Assembly: GCA_045656345.1 (NCBI GenBank)
Contig: JAZOQZ010000160.1
Span: forward strand, 1 to 39,422
Direction of reading: 5' to 3'
From: SIG452 sp045656345
GTDB lineage: Bacteria; Bacillota; Clostridia; UMGS1840
Length of the DNA stretch: 39,422 bases
Positions within the stretch are counted from its first letter, which is position 1. Every line of letters starts with the position of its first letter. A program made the position numbers and the translations under genes. The notes under the pieces were generated by a model. It saw only the letters and a program-made list of their open reading frames with translations, ran no database searches and was not told the DNA's origin. Positions 22,579 to 30,873 of the stretch are shown here, piece after piece.

Positions 22579-23049
22579 ATGACTGAAACAATTGAAAAGA
22601 TAAATGAAATCGAAGAAACCACGGAAATCAAGGCAGAAAAGCCCTATGAATTCAGAAGGCTTTGTGCTGAAGACATCTTCCCGATGTTTACCATCATAAA
22701 GAAAATCGGCATCAAGGAATTCAAGTCGATTATGGGCGAAGGTGACGATTTGAAAAAATTGATTTCACTTTCATTCAAAAAGAATGCCGAGAATGCCGAG
22801 AATGCCGAGAATGCCAACGATGCCATCATTGAATCCGGCCTTTCCGTTGCAATGGATGTTGTTGACATTGTATTTGGCAACCTTCCGAAATGTGAAAATG
22901 AGATTTTCGCATTCCTTGCACAAACTTCCAATCTTAAAGAAAAAGAAATCAGAAAGCTTGATTTTGCAACATTCTTTATGATGATTGTTGATTTCGTTAA
23001 GAAAGAGGAATTCAAGGATTTTTTCAAGGCTGTTTCAAAATTGTTCTAA
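22579..23049 (+). CDS. Tail assembly chaperone, short form (gpG-like)
   Basis: 156 residues. Domain start YEFRRLCAEDIFPMFTIIKKIGIKEF then LSVAMDVVDIVFGNLPKCENEIFAFLAQTSN match tail chaperone families between tube and tape-measure genes. An AEN AEN AEN tripeptide run (about residues 69-79) is encoded by a 9-bp tandem repeat. Near the end, T TTT TTC at 23019-23025 is a -1 slippery heptamer in the right frame, and the -1 frame is open from there to 23378, so a minority 266-residue fusion is expected. The fusion recruits the tape measure during tail assembly. Confidence 0.87.
   Translation: MTETIEKINEIEETTEIKAEKPYEFRRLCAEDIFPMFTIIKKIGIKEFKSIMGEGDDLKKLISLSFKKNAENAENAENANDAIIESGLSVAMDVVDIVFGNLPKCENEIFAFLAQTSNLKEKEIRKLDFATFFMMIVDFVKKEEFKDFFKAVSKLF
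22782..22817 (+). repeat. 9-bp tandem repeat in the tail chaperone gene
   Basis: GAATGCCGA repeated three times perfectly (22782-22808) followed by a fourth unit with one change (GAATGCCAA). In frame, encodes Ala-Glu-Asn units. It can grow or shrink by slippage in steps of three residues without breaking the gene. Confidence 0.9.
23019..23025 (+). promoter_or_regulatory. Programmed -1 ribosomal frameshift site
   Basis: The heptamer TTTTTTC is phased X XXY YYZ (T TTT TTC) against the gpG frame, seven codons before its stop at 23047-23049. Shifting by -1 gives a frame without stop to 23378. The downstream frame has no ribosome site for its first ATG (23067), which supports frameshifting over independent initiation. 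Confidence 0.85.
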
Positions 23050-23066
23050 TAAATGACTTTCATTTT

Positions 23067-23378
23067 ATGGATTGGCTATTCAAAAGATATGCCAATCCAT
23101 TTCCTTTTATAAATGGAATGATTTTAACCGGGCGCTTTGCTGATTTCGTTGATGAATTCGTCCAAATTGTGAGGGATGAAAGAGAAGAGCAAACAAGCTG
23201 GGAATTCTACCTTCACAAAGTCATGGAAGGTTCTTTTGTGGAATTCCGTGAAGGCATGAAAAACGAAAAATCACACAAAGAAATGTCCGAAAAAGCAATT
23301 GAAACAGCCATAAATGATTCCATGAATATCTTAAACAACTTCAACCCGGAAAGGGGTGAGGAAAATAGACCAATTTAA
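23067..23378 (+). CDS. Tail assembly chaperone frameshift extension (gpT-like)
   Basis: The open -1 frame (coding from 23025 after the slip; first ATG at 23067) encodes WLFKRYANPFPFINGMILTG, DFVDEFVQIVRDEREEQTSWE and KSHKEMSEKAIETAINDSMNI. It should be made only as a fusion to the upstream chaperone: 149 residues of gpG plus 117 from this frame. Its own ATG has no Shine-Dalgarno sequence. The stop at 23376-23378 overlaps the tape measure start. The fused extension binds the tape measure in lambda-type assembly; here by analogy. Confidence 0.85.
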   Translation: MDWLFKRYANPFPFINGMILTGRFADFVDEFVQIVRDEREEQTSWEFYLHKVMEGSFVEFREGMKNEKSHKEMSEKAIETAINDSMNILNNFNPERGEENRPI

Positions 23379-25683
23379 AATTAAAGCAACCGTTGAGGTT
23401 GACACAAAAGAAGCAAGTGAAAACCTTGATGAGTTAAGTGACAAGGCACAAGGCACAAGTGGCAAGTTGGGCAACCTTGGTAACGAGGGTGAAAAAAGCA
23501 GTGGCAAGCTTGGCAAATTCTTTTCATCATTTGGTAAGGGTGCGGCCACGGTCGCAAAGTGGACTGCCGCCGGAATCGGTGCGGCTTCCACCGCAATTGC
23601 CGGGGTAACCGTCAAAGCATTAAGTGCTGCAGGCGAGCTTGAACAAAACATGGGTGGTTCTGAAGCGGTGTTTGGAGAATTTGCAGACAAGATTCAAGCA
23701 AAAGCAAAAGAAGCCTTTTCCAATATGGGCTTATCCACTTCGGACTACCTTGCAACCGCAAACAAAATGGGTTCGTTGTTTCAAGGTGCAGGATTTGAAA
23801 CCGAAAAAGCAATGACAATGTCGCAAGATGCCATGCAACGTGCGGCCGATGTTGCTTCAATCATGGGTATTGACACCGCTTCAGCTATGGAAGCAATTGC
23901 GGGTGCGGCCAAGGGTAACTTCACAATGATGGACAACCTTGGTGTCGCAATGAACGATACCACCCTTCAAGCCTATGCACTTGAAAAGGGCATTAAGAAA
24001 TCCACAACCGAGATGACCAACCAAGAAAAGATTGGCTTGGCCATGGAAATGTTCATGGAAAAGACCGCCTATGCGGCCGGAAACTATGCAAAGGAAAATG
24101 AAACCCTTGCTGGTTCTCTTGGCACGGCAAAAGCGGCCTTTTCAAATTTCTTGTCGGGTGCGGGTTCTGTTGATGATGTTGTTTCGTCATTCTCCAATTT
24201 GGCAGAGGTAGTTGTCAAGAACATTGACGAAATGTTCCCAAAATTGATGACGGGATTCACACAGATTGTTGAAAAGATTGTTCCCTTGATTCCACCTTTG
24301 CTTCAGAAGGTTTTGCCCGGAATCATAGCGGGTGCAACAGGCTTAATCAATGGGCTTGTGGCCGCATTGCCTGCCATTCTTGATGCACTAATGGGGGCAT
24401 TGCCTGCCTTGATTCAAGGCATTCAAACCATTATCAATGCATTGATTGGGGCATTGCCACAAATCATGCAATCCTTGGTGGGGGCATTGCCCACACTGAT
24501 TCCAATGCTTGTTGATGCACTTGTGTCCATAATTGTGACACTTTGCACAAACTTTGCACAGATAATTCAGCCACTTATTGATGCGTTGCCTGACATCATT
24601 ATCGGTATTGTTGAAGCGTTGATGAACAACCTACCAGTTTTGATTGAGGGGCTGATTTCGTTGGTGATAGGCATCGTGGCGGCTATACCTCAAATTATAC
24701 AAGCGTTAATCATTGCGCTTCCCGATGTTGTTGCGGCAATCATTGAAGGACTGATAAATTGCTTGCCACAACTTATCACCGGGTTAACGCAACTTGCAAT
24801 TTCACTTGCTGTTGCGCTCCCACAGATATTGGTATCGTTGATGGAAGCGATTCCGGCCATCTTCCTTGGAATTTTGAAAGCAATCGTTGGTGTATTTTTG
24901 AATTTACCCGCATTGTTAGGAAAAATATTTGAGGGCGCAATGGATTCGGCGGTACATGCGTGGTCAACCATAAAACAAGCGTTTACTGATAAGCTGAACG
25001 CCATTAAAGCCGTATTCGGTAATATCGGTGGATGGTTCAAGGAAAAATTCAACAGTGCAAAAAACAACGTTGTTAATGCTTGGGCTGGCGTCAAAGCGAA
25101 ATTTACGAGCATCAAAAATGGAATAGTCAACGCCTTTTCCAACATAAAGGAAAAGTTGTCTGCACCGTTTACAAAGGCCCGTGACACAATCAAGGGCATT
25201 GCGGATAAAATCAAGGGCTTCTTCAAGGGTGAAATCAGCATGCCAAAAATCAAAATGCCGCACTTTTCAATCAAGCCTTCGGGATGGAAAATTGGTGACT
25301 TGCTAAAAGGTTCAATTCCGAAGTTAGGCATTGATTGGTATGCAAAAGCCATGAACAATCCCATGCTTATGACGAAGCCCACAATCTTTGGCTACAATGC
25401 CGAAACAGGCAATTGGCAAGGTGGCGGTGAAGCAGGCAGTGAAATGGTCGGTGGAACAAACACCATCATGGGCATGATTTCAAATGCCGTGGCTTCACAA
25501 AATAACGTTATTGTTGTTTACCTTCAACGTCTTATCGAGATTCTTGCAACGTATTTTCCGCAGATTCTTGAAGCTGCAGGGCATGACATTGTTGCGAATG
25601 ATGGCACGATTTTGGCACATTATTTGCCCCAAATTGATGAAGGTTTAGGCAAAATCAAAACAAGAAAGGACAAGGGAAGATAA
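23356..25683 (+). CDS. Tail tape measure protein
   Basis: 775 residues. An N-terminal segment with Gly/Lys-rich coil (SDKAQGTSGKLGNLGNEG), a conserved helical region (LSAAGELEQNMGGSEAVFGEF, ASIMGIDTASAMEAIAGAAKGN), then about 250 residues of hydrophobic 11-residue-like repeats (ALPALIQGIQTIINALIGAL, ALPQIMQSLVGALPTLIPML), and a basic tail region (FKGEISMPKIKMPHFS). It sets tail length: about 775 residues implies a tail near 110-120 nm by the usual 1.5 angstrom per residue rule. The start is GTG 23356, overlapping the frameshift extension, with GGAAAGG immediately upstream. Confidence 0.93.
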   Translation: MRKIDQFKIKATVEVDTKEASENLDELSDKAQGTSGKLGNLGNEGEKSSGKLGKFFSSFGKGAATVAKWTAAGIGAASTAIAGVTVKALSAAGELEQNMGGSEAVFGEFADKIQAKAKEAFSNMGLSTSDYLATANKMGSLFQGAGFETEKAMTMSQDAMQRAADVASIMGIDTASAMEAIAGAAKGNFTMMDNLGVAMNDTTLQAYALEKGIKKSTTEMTNQEKIGLAMEMFMEKTAYAAGNYAKENETLAGSLGTAKAAFSNFLSGAGSVDDVVSSFSNLAEVVVKNIDEMFPKLMTGFTQIVEKIVPLIPPLLQKVLPGIIAGATGLINGLVAALPAILDALMGALPALIQGIQTIINALIGALPQIMQSLVGALPTLIPMLVDALVSIIVTLCTNFAQIIQPLIDALPDIIIGIVEALMNNLPVLIEGLISLVIGIVAAIPQIIQALIIALPDVVAAIIEGLINCLPQLITGLTQLAISLAVALPQILVSLMEAIPAIFLGILKAIVGVFLNLPALLGKIFEGAMDSAVHAWSTIKQAFTDKLNAIKAVFGNIGGWFKEKFNSAKNNVVNAWAGVKAKFTSIKNGIVNAFSNIKEKLSAPFTKARDTIKGIADKIKGFFKGEISMPKIKMPHFSIKPSGWKIGDLLKGSIPKLGIDWYAKAMNNPMLMTKPTIFGYNAETGNWQGGGEAGSEMVGGTNTIMGMISNAVASQNNVIVVYLQRLIEILATYFPQILEAAGHDIVANDGTILAHYLPQIDEGLGKIKTRKDKGR

Positions 25684-26358
25684 ATGATAGAAACTGGTGT
25701 ATTATTCGATGACATTCATTCTTTTCGTGACTTGAACCTTGTCCTTGCCCCTTTTGTTTTGCCCCCGGCAAAGCCTAAAACAAATTATATTGATGTTCCG
25801 GGCAGGGATGGTTCTATTGATGCAACCGAAGCAACGGGTGAAGTCAAATACAATGACCGTGAATTTTCCTTCACTTTTACTGTGTTTCCAACAGATGAAT
25901 TGACTTTTGAGGAAAGACAGACCGTTGTTTCAAATGCCTTGAATGGCAAACGTTGCAAAATAACTATTGAAAAAGACCCGGACTATTATCTTGAAGGCCG
26001 ATGCACTGTGAATGAGCATTTTGCAAACAAAAGGCTTCGTCAAATCGTTGTAAGTGTCCGCGTTGCACCATACAAATTAAAGCACCAAGAAACTGTTGAA
26101 ACCTTTGATTTGGTAAAGAGTGAGAAAAGAACAATCACTTTGACAAACGGAAAAAAGCGGGTTGTTCCTTTAATTCGTGTGAGTAAAGGCCATGTTTATG
26201 TCAGCTTTGATGGATATAGAAAATTATTTACAAACAGCTCCAAGCAATATAAAGATTTGAATATTCGTCTTAAAGAAGGCACAAACACTTTGACATTAGA
26301 AGCCATGTCATTAGGAGATGCAACAGTGGAATTCACTTATCAGGAAGGGGATTTGTAA
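25684..26358 (+). CDS. Distal tail protein (Dit, SPP1 gp19.1-like)
   Basis: 224 residues. GVLFDDIHSFRDLNLVLAPFVLPP, NYIDVPGRDGSIDATEATGEVKYNDREFSFTF and KRLRQIVVSVRVAPYKLK match the siphovirus distal tail family, which forms the hexameric hub joining tube and tail tip. ATG follows the tape measure stop with one base between (TAA ATG) and ends 0 bases before the next gene's ATG. Confidence 0.9.
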   Translation: MIETGVLFDDIHSFRDLNLVLAPFVLPPAKPKTNYIDVPGRDGSIDATEATGEVKYNDREFSFTFTVFPTDELTFEERQTVVSNALNGKRCKITIEKDPDYYLEGRCTVNEHFANKRLRQIVVSVRVAPYKLKHQETVETFDLVKSEKRTITLTNGKKRVVPLIRVSKGHVYVSFDGYRKLFTNSSKQYKDLNIRLKEGTNTLTLEAMSLGDATVEFTYQEGDL

Positions 26359-28839
26359 ATGTACACAATGACATGTGACGGACATCCCCTTCTTGATGTC
26401 CAAGATGATGCTTATATTATAGGCAGTCCGAGAGTTAAAAACGAAGTCAACACGGTAGGTGAAGGTTCATTCAAGATTTATTTCAATCACCCAAACATTG
26501 ACAAGCTCAAACCGCTTCTTTCGGTGTTTGAAGTAAAGGATGAATTTGGTGTCATTTTCCGTGGTCGAATGACCGAGGACACCAAAGACTTTGACAATTG
26601 CAAAGACGTTGACCTTGAAGGGGCAATGTCATATTTCAATGATTCTGTGGTGCGCCCTTATGTGTTCCCGGATGATTTTTTGGATGATGCGGAATATAAA
26701 GCGGCGGCAGCAGAAACGGCAGAGCAAGCGGCCCTTGATGGTGGTGTGGTTCGATTCCTCTTGAAGTGGTATATAGACCGCCACAATGAGCAAGTTGAAC
26801 CATTCCAACAATTCAAGCTTGGCAATGTCACGGTTTACGATAAAAACAACTATATTGAAAGGGCTACTTCGGACTATACAAGCACTTGGAAAGAGGTTTC
26901 AGGCAAGCTTTTCAATTCTTCCCTTGGTGGTTTTATTTGCATTCGCTATGAAGCAGATGGCAATTATATTGACTATCTTAGGGAATTCACGGAAGTAAAT
27001 GAGCAGGGCATCACCTATGGTGAAAACATGCTTGATATTTCCCAAAACACCAATGCAAACGAAACATATTCAGCTATCATTCCATTAGGAAAAGAAGCTG
27101 AATCCACTGAATCAAGTGGGGAAGTGCATGAGGGCTTATATGTTGACATCGTTGACAGCTCAACAGTTAAAAGGAAGCTAACAATAGAAAGTCTTCCCGA
27201 TGGCAATATAACAAGTGATATTGTCAAAAAGGGTGATGCACTTTATTCTAAGGCTGCAGTTTCAAAATATGGTTGGCGGTGTGCGCCAATAGATGAAACA
27301 ACATGGGATGACGTTGAAGAACCTGAAAATCTTCAATCAAAGGGCGTTGAATTTTTGGAAGGAGATTCCACGAATATTCCGAACACAATCAAGGTCACGG
27401 CGGTTGATTTGAATTGTACGGATTCGCAAATAAGGTCTTTCCGCATTTACAAAAAGATTCCTGTTTACACCCTACCACATGCCGTGAATGACAATTTTGA
27501 TTTAACTGCTCTTGATGTTGATTTGCTTAACCCACAAAACACAAAAATCACGGTTGGCAAAACCGTGATGACTATCACAAAGCATCAAGCCAAGCAAGAA
27601 AGTAGCATTGAGAGTGTCAAATCAGCCTTGAATTCGTATGCCCCCAATACACAAGTTGCAGAGGGATTCAAAAAGACAGAAAAGCTTGTTGAGGAAACGG
27701 AAACTTCTATCAAAAATGGCTTTGCCAGCATCTATGCGACAAAAGAAGAGCTTGCAGAAACCGCCGCAAGCCTTGAAATCACTGATGAACACATTGAAGC
27801 AGTGGTTTCGGGCAAATATGCAACGTTTGATGAGCTTGGAAATTATGCCACAACCGAAGAGGTTGAAAGCAAGATTTCCGTTGCCTTGGATGGTATTGAT
27901 TTGTCGGTCTATGCAAAGACATCTGACCTTGAAGGACTTGTCACAACCGAAGAGGTTGAAAGCAAGATTTCCGTTGCCTTGGATGGCATTGATTTGTCCA
28001 CATACAAGGCTTTCACAGACCTTGAAGGAAATGTCCAAAGCGCCGAAGCAAGATTGAATCTTGCTGTATTCACGGATGAGGAAGGCAACCTTCAATCATC
28101 TATTCACATTGGGGCGAATCTTTTAACCATTGAAACCGACAATTTCACCCTTGATATTGATGGCAATGTAAGTCTGACAGGCGACATCATGGCAAAGTCT
28201 TTGACAATATTAGAAGGCGCAACAATAACGGGTGATATTACCGCATCGGGCCTTGAAGTCAATTATGAAAATAGATATTCCGGGGATGTACATCATTCAT
28301 TCACTGCCATGGGAGGATTTAAAAGCACTTGGAAAAGTAGTTTTGACTACAATCAGGGAGATTTGACAGGCGGTTATTTTACAACAAAGTGCAAGCCATC
28401 ATCGACAGGCAGTGTCACGGCAGAAGGTAAAATTTGCACATCTGGCACACAATTTGTGGTGCAAGTCAAAGAAGGAACGGGTTATTTGCAGGGAACGTGG
28501 GAATCTTCTTCATCTATAAGCACAAATTCAGACCAAACGTTAAAGCATGACATTGAAGCCTTGGATGATAAATATTCAAGGCTATTTGATTGTTTGCAAG
28601 CTGTCCGTTACAAATACAATGATGGCACATCTGACCGATTCCACACAGGATTTATTGCACAATCTGTTGAACAAGCCATTGAACAAGCTGGTTTGTCTTC
28701 CCAAGATTTTGCGGCTTTCGTAAGGGCCGGGGATAAATGTTCACTTCGCTATGAAGAATTTATTGCTTTGTGCGTTGACCAAATCCAAAAACTTAAAGAA
28801 AGAATAACAGAACTTGAAGAAAGGAACATATCAGCATGA
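26359..28839 (+). CDS. Tail-associated protein (Tal-like) with C-terminal S74 chaperone-autoprotease
   Basis: 826 residues. The N-terminal ~380 residues (MYTMTCDGHPLLDVQDDAY, FKIYFNHPNIDKLKPLLSVF, ISQNTNANETYSAIIPLGKEAE) resemble tail proteins that form the tip after Dit. The middle has coiled or beta-helix material with a 93-bp repeat. The C-terminal 110 residues are an S74 intramolecular chaperone: TNSDQTLKHDI with Ser724-Asp725 as the self-cleavage site and Lys729 as partner (Ser/Lys five residues apart, as in endosialidase tailspikes), then HTGFIAQSVEQAI. S74 helps trimer folding and then releases itself. Recognition of host surface by the middle region is inference. Confidence 0.88.
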   Translation: MYTMTCDGHPLLDVQDDAYIIGSPRVKNEVNTVGEGSFKIYFNHPNIDKLKPLLSVFEVKDEFGVIFRGRMTEDTKDFDNCKDVDLEGAMSYFNDSVVRPYVFPDDFLDDAEYKAAAAETAEQAALDGGVVRFLLKWYIDRHNEQVEPFQQFKLGNVTVYDKNNYIERATSDYTSTWKEVSGKLFNSSLGGFICIRYEADGNYIDYLREFTEVNEQGITYGENMLDISQNTNANETYSAIIPLGKEAESTESSGEVHEGLYVDIVDSSTVKRKLTIESLPDGNITSDIVKKGDALYSKAAVSKYGWRCAPIDETTWDDVEEPENLQSKGVEFLEGDSTNIPNTIKVTAVDLNCTDSQIRSFRIYKKIPVYTLPHAVNDNFDLTALDVDLLNPQNTKITVGKTVMTITKHQAKQESSIESVKSALNSYAPNTQVAEGFKKTEKLVEETETSIKNGFASIYATKEELAETAASLEITDEHIEAVVSGKYATFDELGNYATTEEVESKISVALDGIDLSVYAKTSDLEGLVTTEEVESKISVALDGIDLSTYKAFTDLEGNVQSAEARLNLAVFTDEEGNLQSSIHIGANLLTIETDNFTLDIDGNVSLTGDIMAKSLTILEGATITGDITASGLEVNYENRYSGDVHHSFTAMGGFKSTWKSSFDYNQGDLTGGYFTTKCKPSSTGSVTAEGKICTSGTQFVVQVKEGTGYLQGTWESSSSISTNSDQTLKHDIEALDDKYSRLFDCLQAVRYKYNDGTSDRFHTGFIAQSVEQAIEQAGLSSQDFAAFVRAGDKCSLRYEEFIALCVDQIQKLKERITELEERNISA
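27849..27998 (+). repeat. 93-bp-period direct repeat within the tail protein gene
   Basis: The segment starting CACAACCGAAGAGGTTGAAA occurs at 27849 and again at 27942, each about 57 bases and nearly identical; it encodes TTEEVESKISVALDGIDLS twice. This is a protein-level repeat, likely a duplicated fibre segment. Confidence 0.85.
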
Positions 28840-29072
28840 ATAAACCGCTTGTGATTCAAATAAATGAAACAAAGAAGAATATCACGGAAAGTGTGCAATC
28901 TGCAATTCATGATGGAATTCCATGTTTCCTTTTAGAACCCATAATTGCAGAGCTTCACCGAAAAGTGAGTGAAGCAGCCCAAATGGAATATGCGAGGGCG
29001 CAAAAGCAAGTTGCAGAAGAGGAAGCCAAGAAACAAGCTGAACAAGAAAAGAAAGGGGCTGACCCCGAATGA
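28836..29072 (+). CDS. Conserved small protein downstream of the tail tip genes
   Basis: 78 residues. MNKPLVIQINETKKNITESV then GIPCFLLEPIIAELHRKVSEAAQMEYARAQKQ and a Lys/Glu/Ala tail. A small protein of this build is regularly found between tail-tip and lysis genes of clostridial phages, function unknown. It overlaps the S74 gene by 4 bases (ATGA). No membrane segment. Confidence 0.75.
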   Translation: MNKPLVIQINETKKNITESVQSAIHDGIPCFLLEPIIAELHRKVSEAAQMEYARAQKQVAEEEAKKQAEQEKKGADPE

Positions 29073-29087
29073 AAGGATTGACCACCG

Positions 29088-29381
29088 ATGGATTTACCAC
29101 ACGAAGAACGCCTGACCAAAGTTGAGGACAGGGCAAAATCAAATACACATCGGATTGGGAAGTTAGAGGAAAGGCAAGACAACCTTGAAGAGCTTATAGG
29201 CACAGTAAAGGTTCTTGCAACCCGTCAAGAGGTTGTTGAATCCGATGTCAAAGAAATTAAAAACGAAGTCAAAGAGATAAACGCAAAGCCGGGCAAGCGG
29301 TGGGAAAGCCTTGTTGAAAAGGCTGTCTTGACCCTTGTGGCTGGCCTTATCGGTTTTCTTTTGGCTCAAATAGGACTATAA
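29088..29381 (+). CDS. XhlA-like membrane-associated lysis accessory protein
   Basis: 97 residues. A coiled-coil N-terminal part (EERLTKVEDRAKSNTHRIGKL, EVVESDVKEIKNEVKEINAK) is followed by one C-terminal membrane helix (VEKAVLTLVAGLIGFLLAQIGL). The same build as XhlA/hemolysin-like proteins that help holins in B. subtilis PBSX. ATG 29088 with AAAGGA (29072-29077). It sits before the holin and endolysin. Confidence 0.8.
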   Translation: MDLPHEERLTKVEDRAKSNTHRIGKLEERQDNLEELIGTVKVLATRQEVVESDVKEIKNEVKEINAKPGKRWESLVEKAVLTLVAGLIGFLLAQIGL

Positions 29382-29398
29382 GAAAGGATGAAAGCATT

Positions 29399-29656
29399 AT
29401 GAAAATCAATTGGAAAGTACGAATCAAGAACAAAAACTTTTGGCTTACGGTCATTCCGGCCATTCTTCTGCTTGTTCAAGTAGTGTTGGCGGTGTTTGGT
29501 GTCACAATAGACATCGGTGACATCGGCAACAAGCTGATTGCGGTGGTCAATGCAGCCTTTGGAGTGCTTGCAATTCTGGGCATTGTCACTGACCCGACAA
29601 CCAAGGGTGTTTCCGATAGTGAACAGGCTTTGACATACGAGAAGCCCAAAGAATAA
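29399..29656 (+). CDS. Holin, phi-LC3 family
   Basis: 85 residues. INWKVRIKNKNFWLTVIPAILLLVQVVLAVFGV and IAVVNAAFGVLAILGIVTDPTTKGVSDS match the phi-LC3 holin family: two membrane helices, the conserved D-P-T-T-K-G/S motif and a charged tail (LTYEKPKE). It makes the membrane holes that let the endolysin reach the wall. GAAAGGATG (29382-29390) is upstream. A strong terminator follows (29680). Confidence 0.92.
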   Translation: MKINWKVRIKNKNFWLTVIPAILLLVQVVLAVFGVTIDIGDIGNKLIAVVNAAFGVLAILGIVTDPTTKGVSDSEQALTYEKPKE

Positions 29657-29679
29657 TGCAAAAATTATAGTTTAATAGG

Positions 29680-29717
29680 AAGGCAGTCATCAAAAAGGTG
29701 ACTGCCTTTTTTCTTTT
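29680..29717 (+). terminator. Terminator between holin and endolysin genes
   Basis: AAGGCAGTCA (29680-29689) pairs perfectly with TGACTGCCTT (29699-29708), 9-base loop, T6 run. It lies between two lysis genes, so the endolysin may be expressed at a reduced level or from its own promoter, which I do not see clearly. Confidence 0.9.
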
Positions 29718-29748
29718 TACAAACAACTTTGGAAAGGACAGATGCAAA

Positions 29749-30141
29749 ATGACAATCAAGGCATATTCATTGGCGAAGGACGGAAACAAAAAGCTTTCAA
29801 CGAATTTCAAGGTGCGTGAATTTGCATGCACTGACGGAAGTGACCCAATTTTCATTGATTCCAATTTGGTGAACGTTCTTCAAAAGATTCGCACCCATTT
29901 TGGCCAATCGGTGACTATCACATCAGCTTATCGAACACCGGGAAGAAACAAGGCCGTGGGCGGTGAAACATATTCCCAACACCTTTATGGCAAAGCGGCA
30001 GACATCAAGGTCAAAGGGGCAAGCCCAAAGACCGTTGCAGCCTATGTGGAAAAGATTATGCCTAAAAGTGGGGGCATTGGAATCTATAACACATTCACAC
30101 ACGTTGATGTCCGAAGCACAAAATCAAGATGGAAAGGGTGA
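29749..30141 (+). CDS. Endolysin, M15 peptidase (D,D-/L,D-carboxypeptidase-like)
   Basis: 130 residues from ATG 29749 (GGAAAGGA, 29731-29738). VREFACTDGSDPIFID, ITSAYRTPGRNKAVGG, TYSQHLYGKAADIKVKG and FTHVDVR match the Peptidase_M15_3 fold: zinc ligands His78, Asp85 and His118, with Asp120 as the other motif residue. It cuts peptides in the cell wall at the end of infection. There is no wall-binding domain, so it is a minimal catalytic lysin; short lysins like this are known. It follows the holin after a terminator. Confidence 0.9.
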   Translation: MTIKAYSLAKDGNKKLSTNFKVREFACTDGSDPIFIDSNLVNVLQKIRTHFGQSVTITSAYRTPGRNKAVGGETYSQHLYGKAADIKVKGASPKTVAAYVEKIMPKSGGIGIYNTFTHVDVRSTKSRWKG

Positions 30142-30220
30142 AAGAGCTTTCATGGCTTGCCTTGTGGGCGAGTTTAAGCCCCTTTAAGCGCAAAAAGATT
30201 TTAGGGGTATTCGGTAGGGT

Positions 30221-30290
30221 AAAAAATAAAGCCCCACACAAGCAAAATTTGGGGCATAAAAAAGGGCGGTTCAAATGACCGCCCATCTTT
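30221..30290. terminator. Paired terminators between convergent operons
   Basis: GGGCGGT (30264-30270) pairs with ACCGCCC (30278-30284); a T-rich tract follows on + and six T residues follow on -, so it works in both directions. GCCCCA (30231-30236) pairs with TGGGGC (30250-30255), with a T tract on the - strand only. They separate the rightward lysis genes from the leftward accessory genes. The region 30142-30220 holds nothing else I recognise. Confidence 0.85.
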
Positions 30291-30463
30291 TATTTTATGA
30301 TGTTTTCCTTCTTCAACTTATATTCCATAAGATGCAAGAGGTATTCGGGGCATTTTCTTGCCCCACCTTCCCATGATTCAACGGCACGTTTGGACATCCC
30401 GAAGTATTCGGAAAAATCCTTTTGTGTCATCCCCGATTGTTGGCGTAGCTCTTTGAAGGTCAT
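30290..30463 (-). CDS. Small XRE-like helix-turn-helix protein
   Basis: 57 residues. MTFKELRQQSGMTQKDFSEYF then GMSKRAVESWEGGARKCPEYL matches a compact helix-turn-helix of XRE type (helix 2 TQKDFSEYF, recognition helix SKRAVESW). It begins with an ATGA overlap (30460-30463) with the 69-residue gene upstream, so the two are cotranslated. It may control the leftward small-gene cluster; a perfect palindrome (31386-31400) inside that cluster's promoter is a possible target. Ends beside the paired terminators. Confidence 0.75.
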   Translation of the reverse strand: MTFKELRQQSGMTQKDFSEYFGMSKRAVESWEGGARKCPEYLLHLMEYKLKKENIIK

Positions 30464-30669
30464 TTTGTTTCACCACCTTCCATAATGGAAAATTCCTTCA
30501 TATCCTCTTTGAATGCTTCTTCGCACATTTCATTACAATCTGAAAGAATTTCCATTGTTGAATATATTTCTTCCTTGATTGTTCCACATTCCTCTTCATC
30601 AATTAAGCCTTCATCAAGCAAAAAATTGAGTTGGTCAACAAGAACCTTTAGTTTTTCATAGTTTGTCAT
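30460..30669 (-). CDS. Small acidic helical protein paired with an HTH gene
   Basis: 69 residues from ATG at 30669 (ribosome site GAGGAGAAC just upstream). Helical and acidic: KLKVLVDQLNFLLDEGLIDEEE, then MCEEAFKEDMKEFSIME. No domain recognised. Its stop overlaps the start of the HTH gene, suggesting a functional pair (for example modulator and DNA-binding partner), though no family supports that. It could also be a toxin-antitoxin like unit; no toxin signature is seen. Confidence 0.65.
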   Translation of the reverse strand: MTNYEKLKVLVDQLNFLLDEGLIDEEECGTIKEEIYSTMEILSDCNEMCEEAFKEDMKEFSIMEGGETK

Positions 30670-30682
30670 TTTCTTGTTCTCC

Positions 30683-30856
30683 TCAAAAATCAATAATTGC
30701 CTTTTGGATTTTTAGAAGCCTATAATCTGACCATTTATCACGGTTGGTCTTTATAAATTCAACCGCATTTTCTTCGGTGTCAAAATGAAGCTCCGAAATA
30801 AAGCAATCATCAGCCCACCATTGAACATTGTAATAATAAACTTCATAATCAAGCAT
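30683..30856 (-). CDS. 57-residue hypothetical protein
   Basis: Reading leftward from ATG 30856 to TGA 30683-30685. MLDYEVYYYNVQWWADDCFI, LHFDTEENAVEFIKTNRDKW, DYRLLKIQKAIIDF: compact alpha/beta pattern with aromatic residues. A Shine-Dalgarno like GAAAGGAAAAAG precedes it. Ends 14 bases before the next gene's start. Function unknown. Confidence 0.6.
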   Translation of the reverse strand: MLDYEVYYYNVQWWADDCFISELHFDTEENAVEFIKTNRDKWSDYRLLKIQKAIIDF

Positions 30857-30873
30857 TTTTTCTTTTTCCTTTC

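Noticed and set aside
23067..23069. Independent start of the second tail chaperone frame
   Set aside because: No Shine-Dalgarno sequence before this ATG, while a perfect slippery site joins it to the upstream frame.
24690..25382. 230-residue frame opposite the tape measure gene
   Set aside because: Mirror of the hydrophobic repeats on the coding strand; no start signals.
27849..27998. CRISPR-like repeat pair
   Set aside because: In-frame coding repeat of a fibre segment; only two copies and no spacer pattern.
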